From: Hymenobacter lapidarius
GTDB taxonomy: Bacteria > Bacteroidota > Bacteroidia > Cytophagales > Hymenobacteraceae
DNA length: 64,000 nt
Reading direction: 5' to 3'
NCBI RefSeq assembly: GCF_001816145.1
Contig: NZ_MDZB01000098.1
Coordinates: forward strand, 1 to 64,000
Shown: positions 25,189 through 33,936 of the stretch, piece after piece
How positions within the stretch are numbered: position 1 is the stretch's first letter
Layout of the letters: the number at the start of each line of letters is the position of its first letter
The notes under the pieces: generated by a model
The model's input: the letters and a program-made list of their open reading frames with translations, nothing else
What the model was told of the DNA's origin: nothing
Database searches by the model: none
Translations under genes and position numbers: made by a program

Positions 25189-26574
25189 ATGTCCCAACCC
25201 ACTTTGCAGCGCCGCCTCGGCATCGTTCAAGCCACTGCGCTAAATATGATTGACATGGTGGGCATTGGTCCCTTTGTCACCCTACCGCTCGTGATGGGTT
25301 TTATGGGCCCGAACTTCCTGCTGGCGTGGCTGGTAGGCGCAGGCCTGGCCCTGGTCGATGGCCTGGTGTGGAGCGAGCTGGGCGCGGCGTACCCCGAAGC
25401 GGGCGGCTCTTACCGCTTTCTCAAGCTGGCGTATGGCGAGCACAAATGGGGGCGGTTGATGTCGTTCCTCTACGTGTGGCAAACGCTGGTGCAGTCGCCG
25501 CTGGTGCTGGCCTCGGGCGCCATCGGCTTCGCCCAGTACTTCGGCTACCTCGTGCCCATGACGGAGTGGTGGCAGCCGAAAATAGTGTCCGGCGCCGTGG
25601 TGCTGCTGCTCATCGTGCTGCTCTATCGCCGCATTGAGGACATTGGCCGGCTGGGCGTGATGCTGTGGGTAGGCGTGCTGGGCCTCATGGGCTGGCTGAT
25701 TTTCGGCGGCCTCACCCACGCCAACCACGAAGTGGCCTGGCTGCCCAGCGGCGGCGTCTCGGCCCTGCCGGGCGTGCTGCTGTCGGCCGCCATGGGGCAG
25801 GCCGCTATCAAAACCGTTTATTCCTACCTGGGCTACTATAACGTGTGCCACCTGGGCGGCGAAATCGTGAACCCGCAGCGCGTGATTCCGCGCAGTATTT
25901 TCTTCAGCATCCTCGGCATCATGGCCCTGTACCTGCTGCTGAACTGGAGCGTGGGCACCGTTATTCCGTGGCAGGAGGTGCAGAGCTGGCAGGCCGGCGG
26001 CGCGGGCGCCATTGCCGACAAGTCACAGTTCATCGTGAGCCTGTTTGTGGAGCGGCTCTACGGCGTGGCCGCCGCGCAGGCTGCCACGGCGCTGGTGCTG
26101 CTGGTGGCGTTTGCTTCGCTGTTTGCGGTGCTGCTGGGCTACTCGCGCATTCCCTACGCCGCCGCCGCCGATGGCGAGTTTCTGTCCGTATTCGGCCGCC
26201 TGCACCCCACCAAAAACTTCCCTCACGTGTCGCTGCTCATTCTCGGCGGCATAGGTTTCGTGTTCAGCTTGCTGTTTCGGCTGGGCGAGGTAATTACGGC
26301 CATTCTGGCAATGCGCATTCTGGTGCAGTTTGTGGGCCAGGCCGTGGGGTTGATGCTGCTGCGCCGCCGGCGCGGCACGGCCTCGCTGCCATTCAAGATG
26401 CCGCTCTACCCGCTGCCGGTGCTCATTGCCATTGCCGTGTGGCTGCTGATTTTCTGGAGCACGGGCCCGCAGTTTATGCTCTCCGGCTTGGCCGTGACGG
26501 TGCTGGGCGTGGTGGTGTTTCTGCTCTGGAGCCGCCGGCTGAAGCGCTGGCCGTTTGAGCAAAATAACGCATAG
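25189..26574 (+). CDS. APC-family amino-acid permease
   Basis: A 461-residue inner-membrane transporter with about twelve hydrophobic helices. MIDMVGIGPFVTLPLVMGFMG holds the unwound glycine-rich substrate region of helix 1, and WSELGAAYPEAGGSYRFLK is the family signature after helix 2. The substrate is not determined. The ATG at 25189 begins the conserved protein; a 41-codon upstream extension lacks support. TACTTTCG lies only six bases before the ATG. A small secreted protein follows 23 bases downstream and may be cotranscribed. Confidence 0.9.
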   Translation: MSQPTLQRRLGIVQATALNMIDMVGIGPFVTLPLVMGFMGPNFLLAWLVGAGLALVDGLVWSELGAAYPEAGGSYRFLKLAYGEHKWGRLMSFLYVWQTLVQSPLVLASGAIGFAQYFGYLVPMTEWWQPKIVSGAVVLLLIVLLYRRIEDIGRLGVMLWVGVLGLMGWLIFGGLTHANHEVAWLPSGGVSALPGVLLSAAMGQAAIKTVYSYLGYYNVCHLGGEIVNPQRVIPRSIFFSILGIMALYLLLNWSVGTVIPWQEVQSWQAGGAGAIADKSQFIVSLFVERLYGVAAAQAATALVLLVAFASLFAVLLGYSRIPYAAAADGEFLSVFGRLHPTKNFPHVSLLILGGIGFVFSLLFRLGEVITAILAMRILVQFVGQAVGLMLLRRRRGTASLPFKMPLYPLPVLIAIAVWLLIFWSTGPQFMLSGLAVTVLGVVVFLLWSRRLKRWPFEQNNA

Positions 26575-26597
26575 CCTATACCATTCAATAACCTGCG

Positions 26598-27173
26598 ATG
26601 GTCCGTTTTGTGCTGCTTGTTTCCCTGCTGTGGCTGAGCTTGCCAGGCCTTGCCCAGGTCAGAAAACCGCTGCCCCTCGGCTACCTGCAATGGAGCGCCA
26701 CCCACCGCCTGCAGCCCTCCGACTTCCAGTTTCGCCTGCGCCCCCAAAACAACCTAAACCAAAGCGTGGGCAGCATGGGCTTGCAGATGGACGGCATGGT
26801 GGGGGACCTGTTTGGCAAAAGGGCCAACCGGGTAGTCCAGAACGTTTTCCATAGCGCCGGTTCCTACCTCGATTCTACCGACCAAACGACCACGGCCCTG
26901 CAAATCCGCTACATCCAGACCCTGTGGGACATCAACGAAGTGGCCGCCCGGCACCTGCGGCAGGAACTACGAGCAGGCGCCAAACGCATGCTGCTGATAG
27001 GCAAGCCCGATATCAATGACTTGTTCAGGGCGGCCTATGAAAACGCCAACAAGCGGCAGATTCAATACGCCGACGAAACCAAATACGGCCTGTTCCTCGA
27101 CAAGCAGGCAGTATGGGAGCGCCTGCTCGTCAGTGAATTGGCCGAGCTAGCCGCCTTCGCAGTACCCGACTAA
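26598..27173 (+). CDS. Hypothetical exported protein
   Basis: The 191-residue protein has a signal peptide (1-19, ending PGLA) and a mostly helical mature part with an aromatic, charge-rich central stretch (IRYIQTLWDINEVAARHLRQ). A short beta segment LGYLQWSATHRLQPSDFQF follows the signal. I do not recognise a family. It trails the permease closely, and its last four bases overlap the end of the convergent GNAT gene. Confidence 0.65.
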   Translation: MVRFVLLVSLLWLSLPGLAQVRKPLPLGYLQWSATHRLQPSDFQFRLRPQNNLNQSVGSMGLQMDGMVGDLFGKRANRVVQNVFHSAGSYLDSTDQTTTALQIRYIQTLWDINEVAARHLRQELRAGAKRMLLIGKPDINDLFRAAYENANKRQIQYADETKYGLFLDKQAVWERLLVSELAELAAFAVPD

Positions 27174-27676
27174 CCCAGTCGCTTCTCGTAGCAGAAAAAC
27201 CGCAGCCCCGGCCGAAACCCCAGCGTAATCTCGCCCGCAAACCGGTAGCCCAGTTTCGGGAAAAGCCGTTGCGTAGCGGCGTTTTCCGAATTGGTGTCCA
27301 CGCGCAGCACCTGCAAGCCTTGCGCCACCGCCTGCGCTTCGGCTTGCGCCATGAGGGCCAGGGCCACGCCGCGGCCCTGCGCGGCAGGGTCTACGGCCAA
27401 GCGGTGCGTCACCAGGGCCGGCTCGGTCACGTCCCAGTAGGCCTGGGCGTACTCGGCATCCTGGTCCTGGGTAAGGGCGGCCACACCGGCCACCGCGCCG
27501 TCCAGCTCGGCCACCCACAGGTGGTTGCGTTCAATATCGGCGGTGAATACGGCTTCATTTGGGTAATCCACCGACCATTGAAAGTTGCCGCTGGCGTTCA
27601 TCAGCGGCACCACGCGCCGTATCAGGGCCAGAATGGCGGGTACGTCGGTCAGCGTGGCGCGGCGGGTTGCTGGCAT
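27170..27676 (-). CDS. GNAT N-acetyltransferase
   Basis: The 168-residue protein carries the GNAT fold: strand LWVAELDGAVAGVAAL, then HRLAVDPAAQGRGVALALM with the acetyl-CoA pyrophosphate-binding loop (about 111-123; Q-G-R-G-V-A), followed by LRVDTNSENAATQRLFPKLGY and the terminal strand. Acceptor unknown. It lies 12 bases downstream of hemB on the same strand, so the two may form an operon. Confidence 0.88.
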   Translation of the reverse strand: MPATRRATLTDVPAILALIRRVVPLMNASGNFQWSVDYPNEAVFTADIERNHLWVAELDGAVAGVAALTQDQDAEYAQAYWDVTEPALVTHRLAVDPAAQGRGVALALMAQAEAQAVAQGLQVLRVDTNSENAATQRLFPKLGYRFAGEITLGFRPGLRFFCYEKRLG

Positions 27677-27688
27677 GCTGGACGGGGT

Positions 27689-28675
27689 TTAGCCGCGGCG
27701 CAGCACGGCGGCCGCTTCTTTAGCGAAATAGGTCAGAATGGCATCCGCACCGGCGCGCTTGATGCTGGTGAGCACCTCCATCATCGTCTTCTCACCGTCG
27801 AGCCAGCCGTTTTGGGCCGCGGCTTTCACCATGGCGTATTCGCCGCTCACGTTGTAGGCCGTCACGGGTAGGTGGGTGCGCTCCTTCACGGCATGAATCA
27901 CATCCAGATAGCTCAAAGCGGGCTTTATCATCACCATGTCGGCGCCTTCGGCCTCATCGAGAGCCAGCTCGCGCAGGGCCTCGCGCTTGTTGGCGGGGTT
28001 CATCTGGTAGCTCTTTTTATCGCCCTTTTTCGGGGCCGAATCCAGGGCATCGCGAAACGGGCCGTAGAAGGCTGAAGCGTATTTGGCCGTGTAGCTCATA
28101 ATGCTCACGTGTTGAAACGCATTCTCATCAAGCACCCGCCGAATCCAGGCCACGCGTCCGTCCATCATGTCGCTGGGCCCGATGATGTCGGCGCCGGCGC
28201 GGGCCTGCGCCAAAGCCATCTGACCCAGTACTTCCAGGGTCGCGTCGTTGAGGATTTCGCCAGACTCAGCATCCACTACGCCGTCGTGGCCGTCGCTGCT
28301 GTAGGGGTCCATGGCCACGTCGGTCATCAGCACCACGTCCGGAAACTGCCGCTTGATGTCGGCCACGGTCTTCAAATACAAGCCCTCGGGATTGGCCGAT
28401 TCCTTAGCCAGCCGGTCCTTCAATGAGTCGTTGATGCTTGGAAAAGGAGCGAAGGCCTTTATGCCCAACTCCACGCATTGCCCCACTTCCTCAATAATTT
28501 TATCAGCCGAATACCGGTAGATGCCCGGCATGGATTTCACTTCCAGCGCCTGGTTCTGGCCTTCGATGAGAAACAGGGGAAAGATGAAATCATGGGTGGT
28601 GAGGCGGGTTTCCTGCACCATATCACGGATAACTTCGGACTTGCGGTTGCGGCGAGGGCGGTGGGTGGGAAGCAT
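27689..28675 (-). CDS. hemB: Delta-aminolevulinic acid dehydratase (porphobilinogen synthase)
   Basis: The 328-residue enzyme condenses two 5-aminolevulinate molecules to porphobilinogen in haem synthesis. RPRRNRKSEVIRDMVQET is the usual start, MSYTAKYASAFYGPFRDA holds one active lysine and MVMIKPALSYLDVI the second, Schiff-base lysine. The DVAMDPYSSDGHDGV segment replaces the Cys-rich zinc site of other families, suggesting a Mg-dependent enzyme. It is followed by a GNAT gene 12 bases away. Confidence 0.96.
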   Translation of the reverse strand: MLPTHRPRRNRKSEVIRDMVQETRLTTHDFIFPLFLIEGQNQALEVKSMPGIYRYSADKIIEEVGQCVELGIKAFAPFPSINDSLKDRLAKESANPEGLYLKTVADIKRQFPDVVLMTDVAMDPYSSDGHDGVVDAESGEILNDATLEVLGQMALAQARAGADIIGPSDMMDGRVAWIRRVLDENAFQHVSIMSYTAKYASAFYGPFRDALDSAPKKGDKKSYQMNPANKREALRELALDEAEGADMVMIKPALSYLDVIHAVKERTHLPVTAYNVSGEYAMVKAAAQNGWLDGEKTMMEVLTSIKRAGADAILTYFAKEAAAVLRRG

Positions 28676-28776
28676 AAGCTGGGATTACAGCAGGCGCAGG
28701 ACCTTGGCGTGAAGAGTTGAAATAAGCGTGGCTTAAAAAGCGCAACGGTGCCACAAAGTTCGTCCCGAACCGCCAA

Positions 28777-29304
28777 CTACCGCCCAAAAGGGTCGAGGTA
28801 GGCCACCAACACGGCCAGCGCGGCCAGTCCGGCCACAATGCCCCACACTAGTCCGCCGCTGAGCAGCAGCCCTACCAGTGCAATGGGCAGCATTATCAGA
28901 CCCAAAACGCCCAGTACGGTGGTGCCCAGTCCCGCTTCGGCCGTGGTCTGTGGCCGCTGCAGCAGTGCCCGGCGGTGCGGCACAGCCTTGCTCGTGGCTA
29001 CTTCAGCCAGAACCGGTGCTACTGCCACAGCCGGCGCTGGCGTTCGCAGTTGCCGCAATTGCTTGCGCGGCCGCACTCCAACGCGCGGCTGCACCGGCAC
29101 CGCTACCAAAGCCGCTTTAGCCGCCGCCACCGGTTCTTCCACGGCCACGGGCACGGCCGCGAGCGCCAGCCGCATCCGCCCCGGCGCCGGCTGAAACGAA
29201 AAGCCAGGCCGACTGCTCTGGCAGCCGCTGGCCAGGCCCGCGAAAACCATTACCAGTGCCAGCAGGCGGGGTTGCAACGAACGGGGACGCGTAGAAAAAA
29301 GCAT
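28777..29304 (-). CDS. Hypothetical lipoprotein with membrane-spanning C-terminus
   Basis: The 175-residue product starts with an Arg-rich n-region and a lipobox ending ASGC at Cys28. The middle is an Ala/Val/Pro/Arg-rich linker (about 50-120) that looks flexible, and the end has two hydrophobic helices (GLGTTVLGVLGLIMLPIALV and a second one near 150-168). The combination of a lipid anchor and C-terminal helices is common in small Bacteroidota envelope proteins of unknown role. Confidence 0.65.
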   Translation of the reverse strand: MLFSTRPRSLQPRLLALVMVFAGLASGCQSSRPGFSFQPAPGRMRLALAAVPVAVEEPVAAAKAALVAVPVQPRVGVRPRKQLRQLRTPAPAVAVAPVLAEVATSKAVPHRRALLQRPQTTAEAGLGTTVLGVLGLIMLPIALVGLLLSGGLVWGIVAGLAALAVLVAYLDPFGR

Positions 29305-29361
29305 AAATGAAAAGCAGGGTTGGGAGCTGAGCTATGCTGTACGAATATCTGCCGGTTTCCG

Positions 29362-30503
29362 CTACCCGTGGGCCAGTTTCTCGGCCGCCTGCCAGCCTGT
29401 GCCGGCCCCCATGGCCACGCCCATGCCGTTGCAGCGCACGGCGGCCAGCACGCCGGGCTTTACCCAGTCAATAAGCGGTGCCAGCTCCGCGCCGAACCCC
29501 ATCACCCCACTCCACCGGTAATCGATACGGGGCTGCTGGCCGGGCAGTATGACGTCGTGCAGCAGCTGTTCCAGGTAGTGCTGCACGGGTTCCGTCAGGC
29601 CGGGCACGGTGGTGGCTTCGGCAGCAAAATCCAGGTTGCGGCCCCCGCCCAGCAGCAGGCGCTGGTCCGGCAGCTGGCGGAAGTACGCATAGCCGTGGTC
29701 GTAGTGAAAAGTGCCCGGCAGGCGCACGTCCGGCAGGGGCTCGGTCACCAGGACCTGCCCGCGCCCCGGCACCACTCCCAAGTTGGGTAGCAGCTCGGCT
29801 GCAAAGGCATTGGTAGCCACCAGCACCTGGCCCGCCGCTATGCCAACCCCGTTGCTGAGATGCACCCGCGAGCCGCCGCCCGCCGTGGCTTCCATGGCTT
29901 CCACGCTGCAGCTGGTGAGCACGGGCACATCCACCGCCCACACCCGGGCCAGCAAGGCGCGCATCATGCGGCCGGCATCCAGGCTGCCTTCGCACTCGTT
30001 CTTGAGCAAAGTTCCAACGCCCGCAAACCCGAAGCAGTCACCCTCGCTACTAGCGTCGCTGAACGTGCGCGCGTGCCCCATTACCGGCGCCAGCAGCTCA
30101 TTGAAGTAGTCAATTTTGGCGAGGCATTCTGTGGCCAATGCCTCCTCTTCGTGCCGGAACAACTCGTAGCCGCCCACCGGCTGGTAGTCCAGCTCGGCAT
30201 CGCCAACCAGCTCGCGCAGCCGCGCCAGCCCGGCACAGCGGGCACTCACCACAGCTTGCAAATCGCCGCGCTTCTCCTGCTCTATCAATTCCGATATCGA
30301 CCCAAAGCAGGCAAATCCCGCGTTCTTCGTAGAAGCTCCACTCGGCAGCAGGCCGCGCTCCAGCACCACCACCCGCCAGGTGGGGCGCCGCTGTTTCAGG
30401 TACAGCGCGGCCGTAAGCCCCACTATTCCAGCGCCGATAATTACGACGTCGCCGGCCCAAAAAACGATTGGTGCTCCCAGTAGGATAGCGCGAAGTTTTG
30501 CAA
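29362..30503 (-). pseudogene. FAD-dependent oxidoreductase (DAO family), N-terminal frameshift
   Basis: The main frame (29362-30455) encodes a DAO-fold oxidoreductase: DVVIIGAGIVGLTAALYL is the FAD motif, ERGLLPSGASTKNAGFACFG follows, and FLLG-type C-terminal regions including YRWSGVMGFG complete it. That frame has no ATG, GTG or TTG before the FAD motif; the first is a GTG inside it at 30423. In another frame a TTG at 30503 starts LQNFALSYWEHQSFFG, which reads like the N-terminus of this family. Joining them needs one extra base at the TTTTTTGGG run (30456-30464). It is either a real frameshift mutation or a sequence error. Confidence 0.7.
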
Positions 30504-30603
30504 AATTTTAAAAGGAAAGTCCCGCAAGTAAGTCCCGCAAAAGGTAAGTCCGGCGAAGAAAACGTAGCGCGACTTACCTTTTAAAACTTCGCGAAACCTT
30601 GCG
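30488..30603. repeat. Palindromic element with internal direct repeats
   Basis: GCGCGAAGTTTT...TTTTAAAAGG near 30488-30514 is mirrored by CCTTTTAAAACTTCGCG near 30579-30595. Between them, AAGTCCCGCAA and AAGGTAAGTCC recur. The left arm overlaps the 5' end of the frameshifted oxidoreductase gene, and the right arm ends at the rocD stop. Confidence 0.6.
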
Positions 30604-30604
30604 C

Positions 30605-31855
30605 TTAAAAGGCCAGAATAACCTCCTCAATTATATCGCAGGCCTCGTGCAGCTGCTCCTCCGTAATCACTAGCGGCGGGGCAAAGCGGATGATGTCGCC
30701 GTGGGTGGGCTTGGCCAGCACGCCGCGCTCCATGAGCGTCACGCACACGTCCCAGGCGGTGCGGCCGTCATCGGAGGGCCGGATAATCACCGCGTTTAGC
30801 AGGCCTTTGCCGCGCACCAGCTCCACGGTTTCGGGACGCTTGGCTTGCACCTGGCGCATCCGGGTCCGGAAAATTTCGCCCAGCCGGTGGGAGTTGGCGG
30901 TTAGGTTTTCGTCCAGCAGCACGTCGAGCGCGGCGCGCATCACGGCGCAGGCCAGCGGGTTGCCCCCAAAGGTGGAGCCGTGCTGCCCCGGCTGAATGGT
31001 CAGCATAATGGAGTCGTCGGCCAGCACCGCCGACACCGGCAGCACGCCGCCGCTCAGGGCTTTGCCCAGAATGAGGATGTCGGCGTGCACCGCCTCGTGG
31101 TCGCAGCACAGCAGCTTGCCGGTGCGGCCCAGACCGGTCTGGATTTCATCGGCCACAAACAGCACGTTGTGCGCGCGGCACAGCGCCGCGGCCTGCGCCA
31201 GATAGCCCACCGATGGCACCATTACGCCCGCTTCGCCCTGAATTGGCTCCACCATGAAGGCGCATACGTGCGGGTCTTTCAGCGCCTCCTCCAACGACGC
31301 AATGTCGTTGTAGGGCACCACCTGGTAGCCCGGCATGTACGGCCCGAAGCCGCCCGTGCTGTCGGGGTCGGTGCTGAAGGAAATGATGCCCGTGGTGCGC
31401 CCGTGGAAGTTGTGCTCGGCCACCAGAATGCGGGCCATGTTCGGCGCAATCCCCTTTTCCTGGTAGCCCCACTTGCGGGCCAGTTTCAGGGCAGTTTCCA
31501 CGGCTTCGGCACCCGAGTTCATCAGCAGGGCCTTGTCGTAGCCAAACAGCTCGCACAGCTGCTTCTCGGCCGCGCCCAACTGGTCGTTGAAAAAAGCCCG
31601 CGATGTGAGCGTAAGCTGCTGGGCCTGCTTGGTCAGTGCCCCAATGATGCGCGGGTGGCAGTGGCCCTGGTTCACGGCCGAATACGCCGACAGGAAATCA
31701 TAGTAATGCTTGCCATCCACGTCCCAGAGGTGCACGCCTTCGCCCCGGGTGAGCACCACGGGCAGGGGGTGGTAGTTGTGGGCGCCGTACTGGTCTTCGA
31801 GCTGCATCAGCTGCTCGGCGCGGCTGGCAGTGGCGGTAGGAGTGGAGGTCTGCAT
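30605..31855 (-). CDS. rocD: Ornithine aminotransferase
   Basis: A class III PLP aminotransferase of 416 residues that converts ornithine and 2-oxoglutarate to glutamate semialdehyde and glutamate. [18 protein letters not shown] is diagnostic of ornithine aminotransferase, followed by [37 protein letters not shown] and [16 protein letters not shown] (PLP Lys in GKA, near 262). ATG 31855 begins the natural protein; the upstream 49 codons are not conserved-looking. It links arginine breakdown to proline metabolism. Confidence 0.95.
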   Translation of the reverse strand: MQTSTPTATASRAEQLMQLEDQYGAHNYHPLPVVLTRGEGVHLWDVDGKHYYDFLSAYSAVNQGHCHPRIIGALTKQAQQLTLTSRAFFNDQLGAAEKQLCELFGYDKALLMNSGAEAVETALKLARKWGYQEKGIAPNMARILVAEHNFHGRTTGIISFSTDPDSTGGFGPYMPGYQVVPYNDIASLEEALKDPHVCAFMVEPIQGEAGVMVPSVGYLAQAAALCRAHNVLFVADEIQTGLGRTGKLLCCDHEAVHADILILGKALSGGVLPVSAVLADDSIMLTIQPGQHGSTFGGNPLACAVMRAALDVLLDENLTANSHRLGEIFRTRMRQVQAKRPETVELVRGKGLLNAVIIRPSDDGRTAWDVCVTLMERGVLAKPTHGDIIRFAPPLVITEEQLHEACDIIEEVILAF

Positions 31856-31925
31856 ACGGTGGGGCGCGAGTGGTGATGAGAGTGCGAAATTACGGCTTTT
31901 CACTCCGCAAAGTCGCAACACACGG

Positions 31926-32435
31926 CTAGCGCAGCGGCAGGCGTTCGAGCTGGCGGGCCGCGTCGAGGTGCCGGCCCACGTAGTTGCCCTCCTCGCGGCC
32001 ACTGGCGCGCAGCATGGTCCAGTCTACCACGGCCGTTTCGGGAAAGCTCACGGGCAGCGGCTCGGCCAGGCCGGTGGCACCCGTCAGGCTGGGCAGCAGC
32101 AGCGCCTGAATGCTGCCGCCGCGCCACCCCAGCACCCGGGCCGAAGCCTGGCGGAAGCTAGTGTCGGTAGCCTGCACCCGCACCGAGAGCAGCAGCTGGT
32201 CGCCTTGAGGTAGCCCCGCCAGAAACCGTTTTTTGGCGGCTGGCAGGGTCCGCAGCGCTTCGCGCAATGGGTCGGCCAGCCCGGTTTGGGCGCGGGCCAG
32301 GGCCGCCCGCAGGCCTGCCGGGGCCGTAGCAGTGGTCAGTACCACGGGGCGCTCGCCCTGGGCGGGTGCCTTCCGGGCAGCGAGCAGCACCGCTCCCATC
32401 AGGAGCAGCAACAGGAAAGCGAGGGTCGATTTCAT
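31926..32435 (-). CDS. DUF2314-like exported protein
   Basis: The 169-residue protein starts [19 protein letters not shown], a signal or anchor sequence. The mature part has a helical N-terminal half and then strands including [14 protein letters not shown]; the terminal [20 protein letters not shown] (about 140-160) resembles the VxDW...GxYxxR core of DUF2314/YegJ proteins. That assignment is tentative. It is divergent from the DUF5522 gene, whose start lies 80 bases away. Function unknown. Confidence 0.6.
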   Translation of the reverse strand: MKSTLAFLLLLLMGAVLLAARKAPAQGERPVVLTTATAPAGLRAALARAQTGLADPLREALRTLPAAKKRFLAGLPQGDQLLLSVRVQATDTSFRQASARVLGWRGGSIQALLLPSLTGATGLAEPLPVSFPETAVVDWTMLRASGREEGNYVGRHLDAARQLERLPLR

Positions 32436-32498
32436 GAGAAAGGGCCGAAAGCAGCGATAACAAGTTACGGACGGAAACACTTGCAACGAAGCCCGCCG

Positions 32499-32506
32499 TA
32501 CCTTTG
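32499..32506 (+). promoter_or_regulatory. -7 element right before the DUF5522 start
   Basis: TACCTTTG matches the Bacteroidota TAnnTTTG consensus and is followed by only eight bases before the ATG. No -33 element with normal spacing is seen. Confidence 0.45.
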
Positions 32507-32514
32507 ATTCACTC

Positions 32515-32697
32515 ATGCCGCCCCCCGTACCCCAGCCGCTGCAGCCCGGCGATTTTTACTACACCCCCGAGGGCTACCTCGTCTTCACCGAGCAGTACCA
32601 CCGGCGCCGGGGCAGCTGTTGCCAGAGCAGTTGCCGGCACTGTCCCTGGAATTTTCGGGCCAAAGCAGGCTCTCAGAGCGCATCCGGGCAGAAATAA
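32515..32697 (+). CDS. DUF5522 small Cys-rich protein
   Basis: The 60-residue protein reads GDFYYTPEGYLVFTEQYH and then RRRGSCCQSSCRHCPWNF. The GDxYYxxEGYxVFTExYHxxRGxCCxxxCRHCP pattern is that of the DUF5522 family. Cys35, 36, 40 and 43 suggest a bound metal or a redox centre; the role is unknown. It lies between the DUF2314-like gene and rpmB. Confidence 0.82.
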   Translation: MPPPVPQPLQPGDFYYTPEGYLVFTEQYHRRRGSCCQSSCRHCPWNFRAKAGSQSASGQK

Positions 32698-32708
32698 GCG
32701 TGGGGTGC

Positions 32709-32739
32709 TTGGTGAATGCCAGACTTTTGCCGATATTTG
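32709..32739 (+). promoter_or_regulatory. Probable rpmB promoter
   Basis: TTG at 32709-32711 is spaced 20 bases from GATATTTG (32732-32739), seven of eight bases matching the -7 consensus apart from the first T. Confidence 0.5.
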
Positions 32740-32781
32740 CGGCCCGTTTCCCTGCATTGTAATTTTTAACCCTTCGATATT

Positions 32782-33021
32782 ATGGCCCGTGTTTGTGATT
32801 TGACCGGCAAGCGTACCCGCGTTGGTAACAACGTATCGCACGCTAACAACAAGACCAAGCGCAAGTTCTATCCGAACCTGCAGAAAAAGCGCTTCTACAT
32901 CCCCGAGCAGGATGCTTGGGTAACCTTGAAAGTAGCCACGTCCACCATCCGCACCATCAGCAAGAACGGCATCATGTCGGTCCTGAAGAAGGCCAAGGAG
33001 CAGGGCTTCATCGTTTACTAG
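32782..33021 (+). CDS. rpmB: 50S ribosomal protein L28
   Basis: The 79-residue protein begins [32 protein letters not shown], the classic L28 start with basic RNA-binding residues, and ends [12 protein letters not shown]. It binds 23S rRNA in the large subunit. Unlike the usual Bacteroidota layout, it is separated by about 370 bases, including a very strong hairpin, from rpmG. Confidence 0.96.
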   Translation: MARVCDLTGKRTRVGNNVSHANNKTKRKFYPNLQKKRFYIPEQDAWVTLKVATSTIRTISKNGIMSVLKKAKEQGFIVY

Positions 33022-33088
33022 CGTGAGTAACCGGGGCTGAGGATGCGCAAGCCCGGACTGGGCTGGTCGCTATTCGCCCCCCACACCC

Positions 33089-33141
33089 AAAGCCAGCGCC
33101 GATACGCTTGCCCCTGCGGCAACCGTATCGGCGCTGGCTTT
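33089..33141. terminator. Very long hairpin after rpmB
   Basis: Eighteen bases AAAGCCAGCGCCGATACG pair perfectly with 33124-33141, and the loop itself folds with TTGCC/GGCAA. The stem of about 24 pairs has a single C-C mismatch. The downstream T-run is short (TTTG), so termination is likely but not the only possible role. Confidence 0.65.
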
Positions 33142-33326
33142 GTCAGGTGGCAGCCTCGGAACACTGGCGCTGGGCCCACGAAGCAAAGGAAAAGCAGCCG
33201 TAGCCCGTAGTAGCAGCCGGGCATTCAGAGCTGTATTCCAGCATTGCCTGGGCGATATTTGTTGGCACTGCTGACGGGTTTTGACGGCGTTCTGCTTCGC
33301 CAACTGAAAGTTGGCAGTCGTTTTCC

Positions 33327-33357
33327 TTTGTCGTTTGCAAAAAGACCCGTACCTTTG
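33327..33357 (+). promoter_or_regulatory. Promoter of rpmG-DUF4295
   Basis: TTTG at 33327-33330, a 19-base spacer and TACCTTTG at 33350-33357 match the Bacteroidota sigma-ABfr consensus exactly. The start of rpmG follows about 37 bases on. Confidence 0.85.
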
Positions 33358-33394
33358 CAGTCCTAAATTTTAAAAAAACAACACCCCCGTCGAG

Positions 33395-33577
33395 ATGGCC
33401 AAGAAAGGAAACCGGGTGCAGGTTATCATGGAATGCACCGAGCATAAAACCTCGGGGATGCCGGGCACCTCGCGCTACATCACCACCAAGAACCGCAAGA
33501 ACACCCCCGAGCGCATCGAGTTGAAGAAATTCAACCCCATCCTCAAGAAAATGACCGTTCACAAGGAAATTAAATAA
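33395..33577 (+). CDS. rpmG: 50S ribosomal protein L33
   Basis: The 60-residue protein reads [18 protein letters not shown] and ends KMTVHKEIK, with the L33 beta pattern and [13 protein letters not shown] basic stretch. Only one Cys is present (EC at 13-14), so it is the zinc-free form. The DUF4295 gene begins eight bases later. Confidence 0.96.
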   Translation: MAKKGNRVQVIMECTEHKTSGMPGTSRYITTKNRKNTPERIELKKFNPILKKMTVHKEIK

Positions 33578-33585
33578 CCTGAACA

Positions 33586-33750
33586 ATGGCTAAGAAAGTA
33601 GTAGCAACTCTGAAAACCACAGAGAACGCCAAGAACTGGGCAAAGGTGATTCGTGCCGTGAAATCGGAGAAAACCGGTGCTTATACCTTCCGCGAGGAGA
33701 TGGTCCTGCTTGATAAAGTGCAGGAGTACTTGGCCACTGGCAACAAATAA
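33586..33750 (+). CDS. DUF4295 small protein
   Basis: The frame encodes 54 residues, MAKKVVATLKTTENAKNW followed by VIRAVKSEKTGAYTF and EEMVLLDKVQEYLATGNK. It is basic and follows rpmG at eight bases, the conserved Bacteroidota arrangement of the DUF4295 family. A ribosome-linked role is inferred from context only. Confidence 0.88.
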   Translation: MAKKVVATLKTTENAKNWAKVIRAVKSEKTGAYTFREEMVLLDKVQEYLATGNK

Positions 33751-33779
33751 GTTGCCCCAACCAGCTTCGTAAAAGTTTA

Positions 33780-33807
33780 AAAAGTCCCACCTTCGTGGGA
33801 CTTTTTG
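33780..33807 (+). terminator. Terminator of rpmG-DUF4295
   Basis: AAAGTCCCAC pairs with GTGGGACTTT around a CTTC loop and ends in TTTTT. It lies 30 bases after the DUF4295 stop. Confidence 0.9.
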
Positions 33808-33820
33808 CGTGTAATACGCC

Positions 33821-33928
33821 TGTCATACTGACGAAGGAAGCATCTTATCACGGCCGCTTTCGTCAGCGACACCTCCCTACCCCGAGCTTCGCGAGCGTGA
33901 TAAGCTGTTTCGCGGGCTCAGCATGACA
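33821..33928. repeat. Dispersed hairpin repeat, second copy
   Basis: TGTCATACTGA at 33821 pairs with TCAGCATGACA at 33918-33928, and CTTATCACG near 33845 with CGTGATAAG near 33895. The outer and inner stems are separated by a variable part. It shares the GTCATrCTGA...AAGCATC theme with 21843-21945. Confidence 0.7.
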
Positions 33929-33936
33929 GAACCTCA

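Larger units (their letters stand above)
33022..33394. other. Structured gap between rpmB and rpmG
   Basis: The gap holds a long hairpin (33089-33141), a second hairpin GCCAACT/AGTTGGC (33299-33315) and the promoter of rpmG (33327-33357). A short open frame crosses it on the minus strand, but shows no family features. Confidence 0.55.

Noticed and set aside
30456..30464. Programmed ribosomal frameshift in the FAD oxidoreductase
   Set aside because: The slippery run fits, but no downstream stimulatory structure was clear and this family is not known to use recoding. Mutation or read error is the simpler view, so it is kept as an alternative only.
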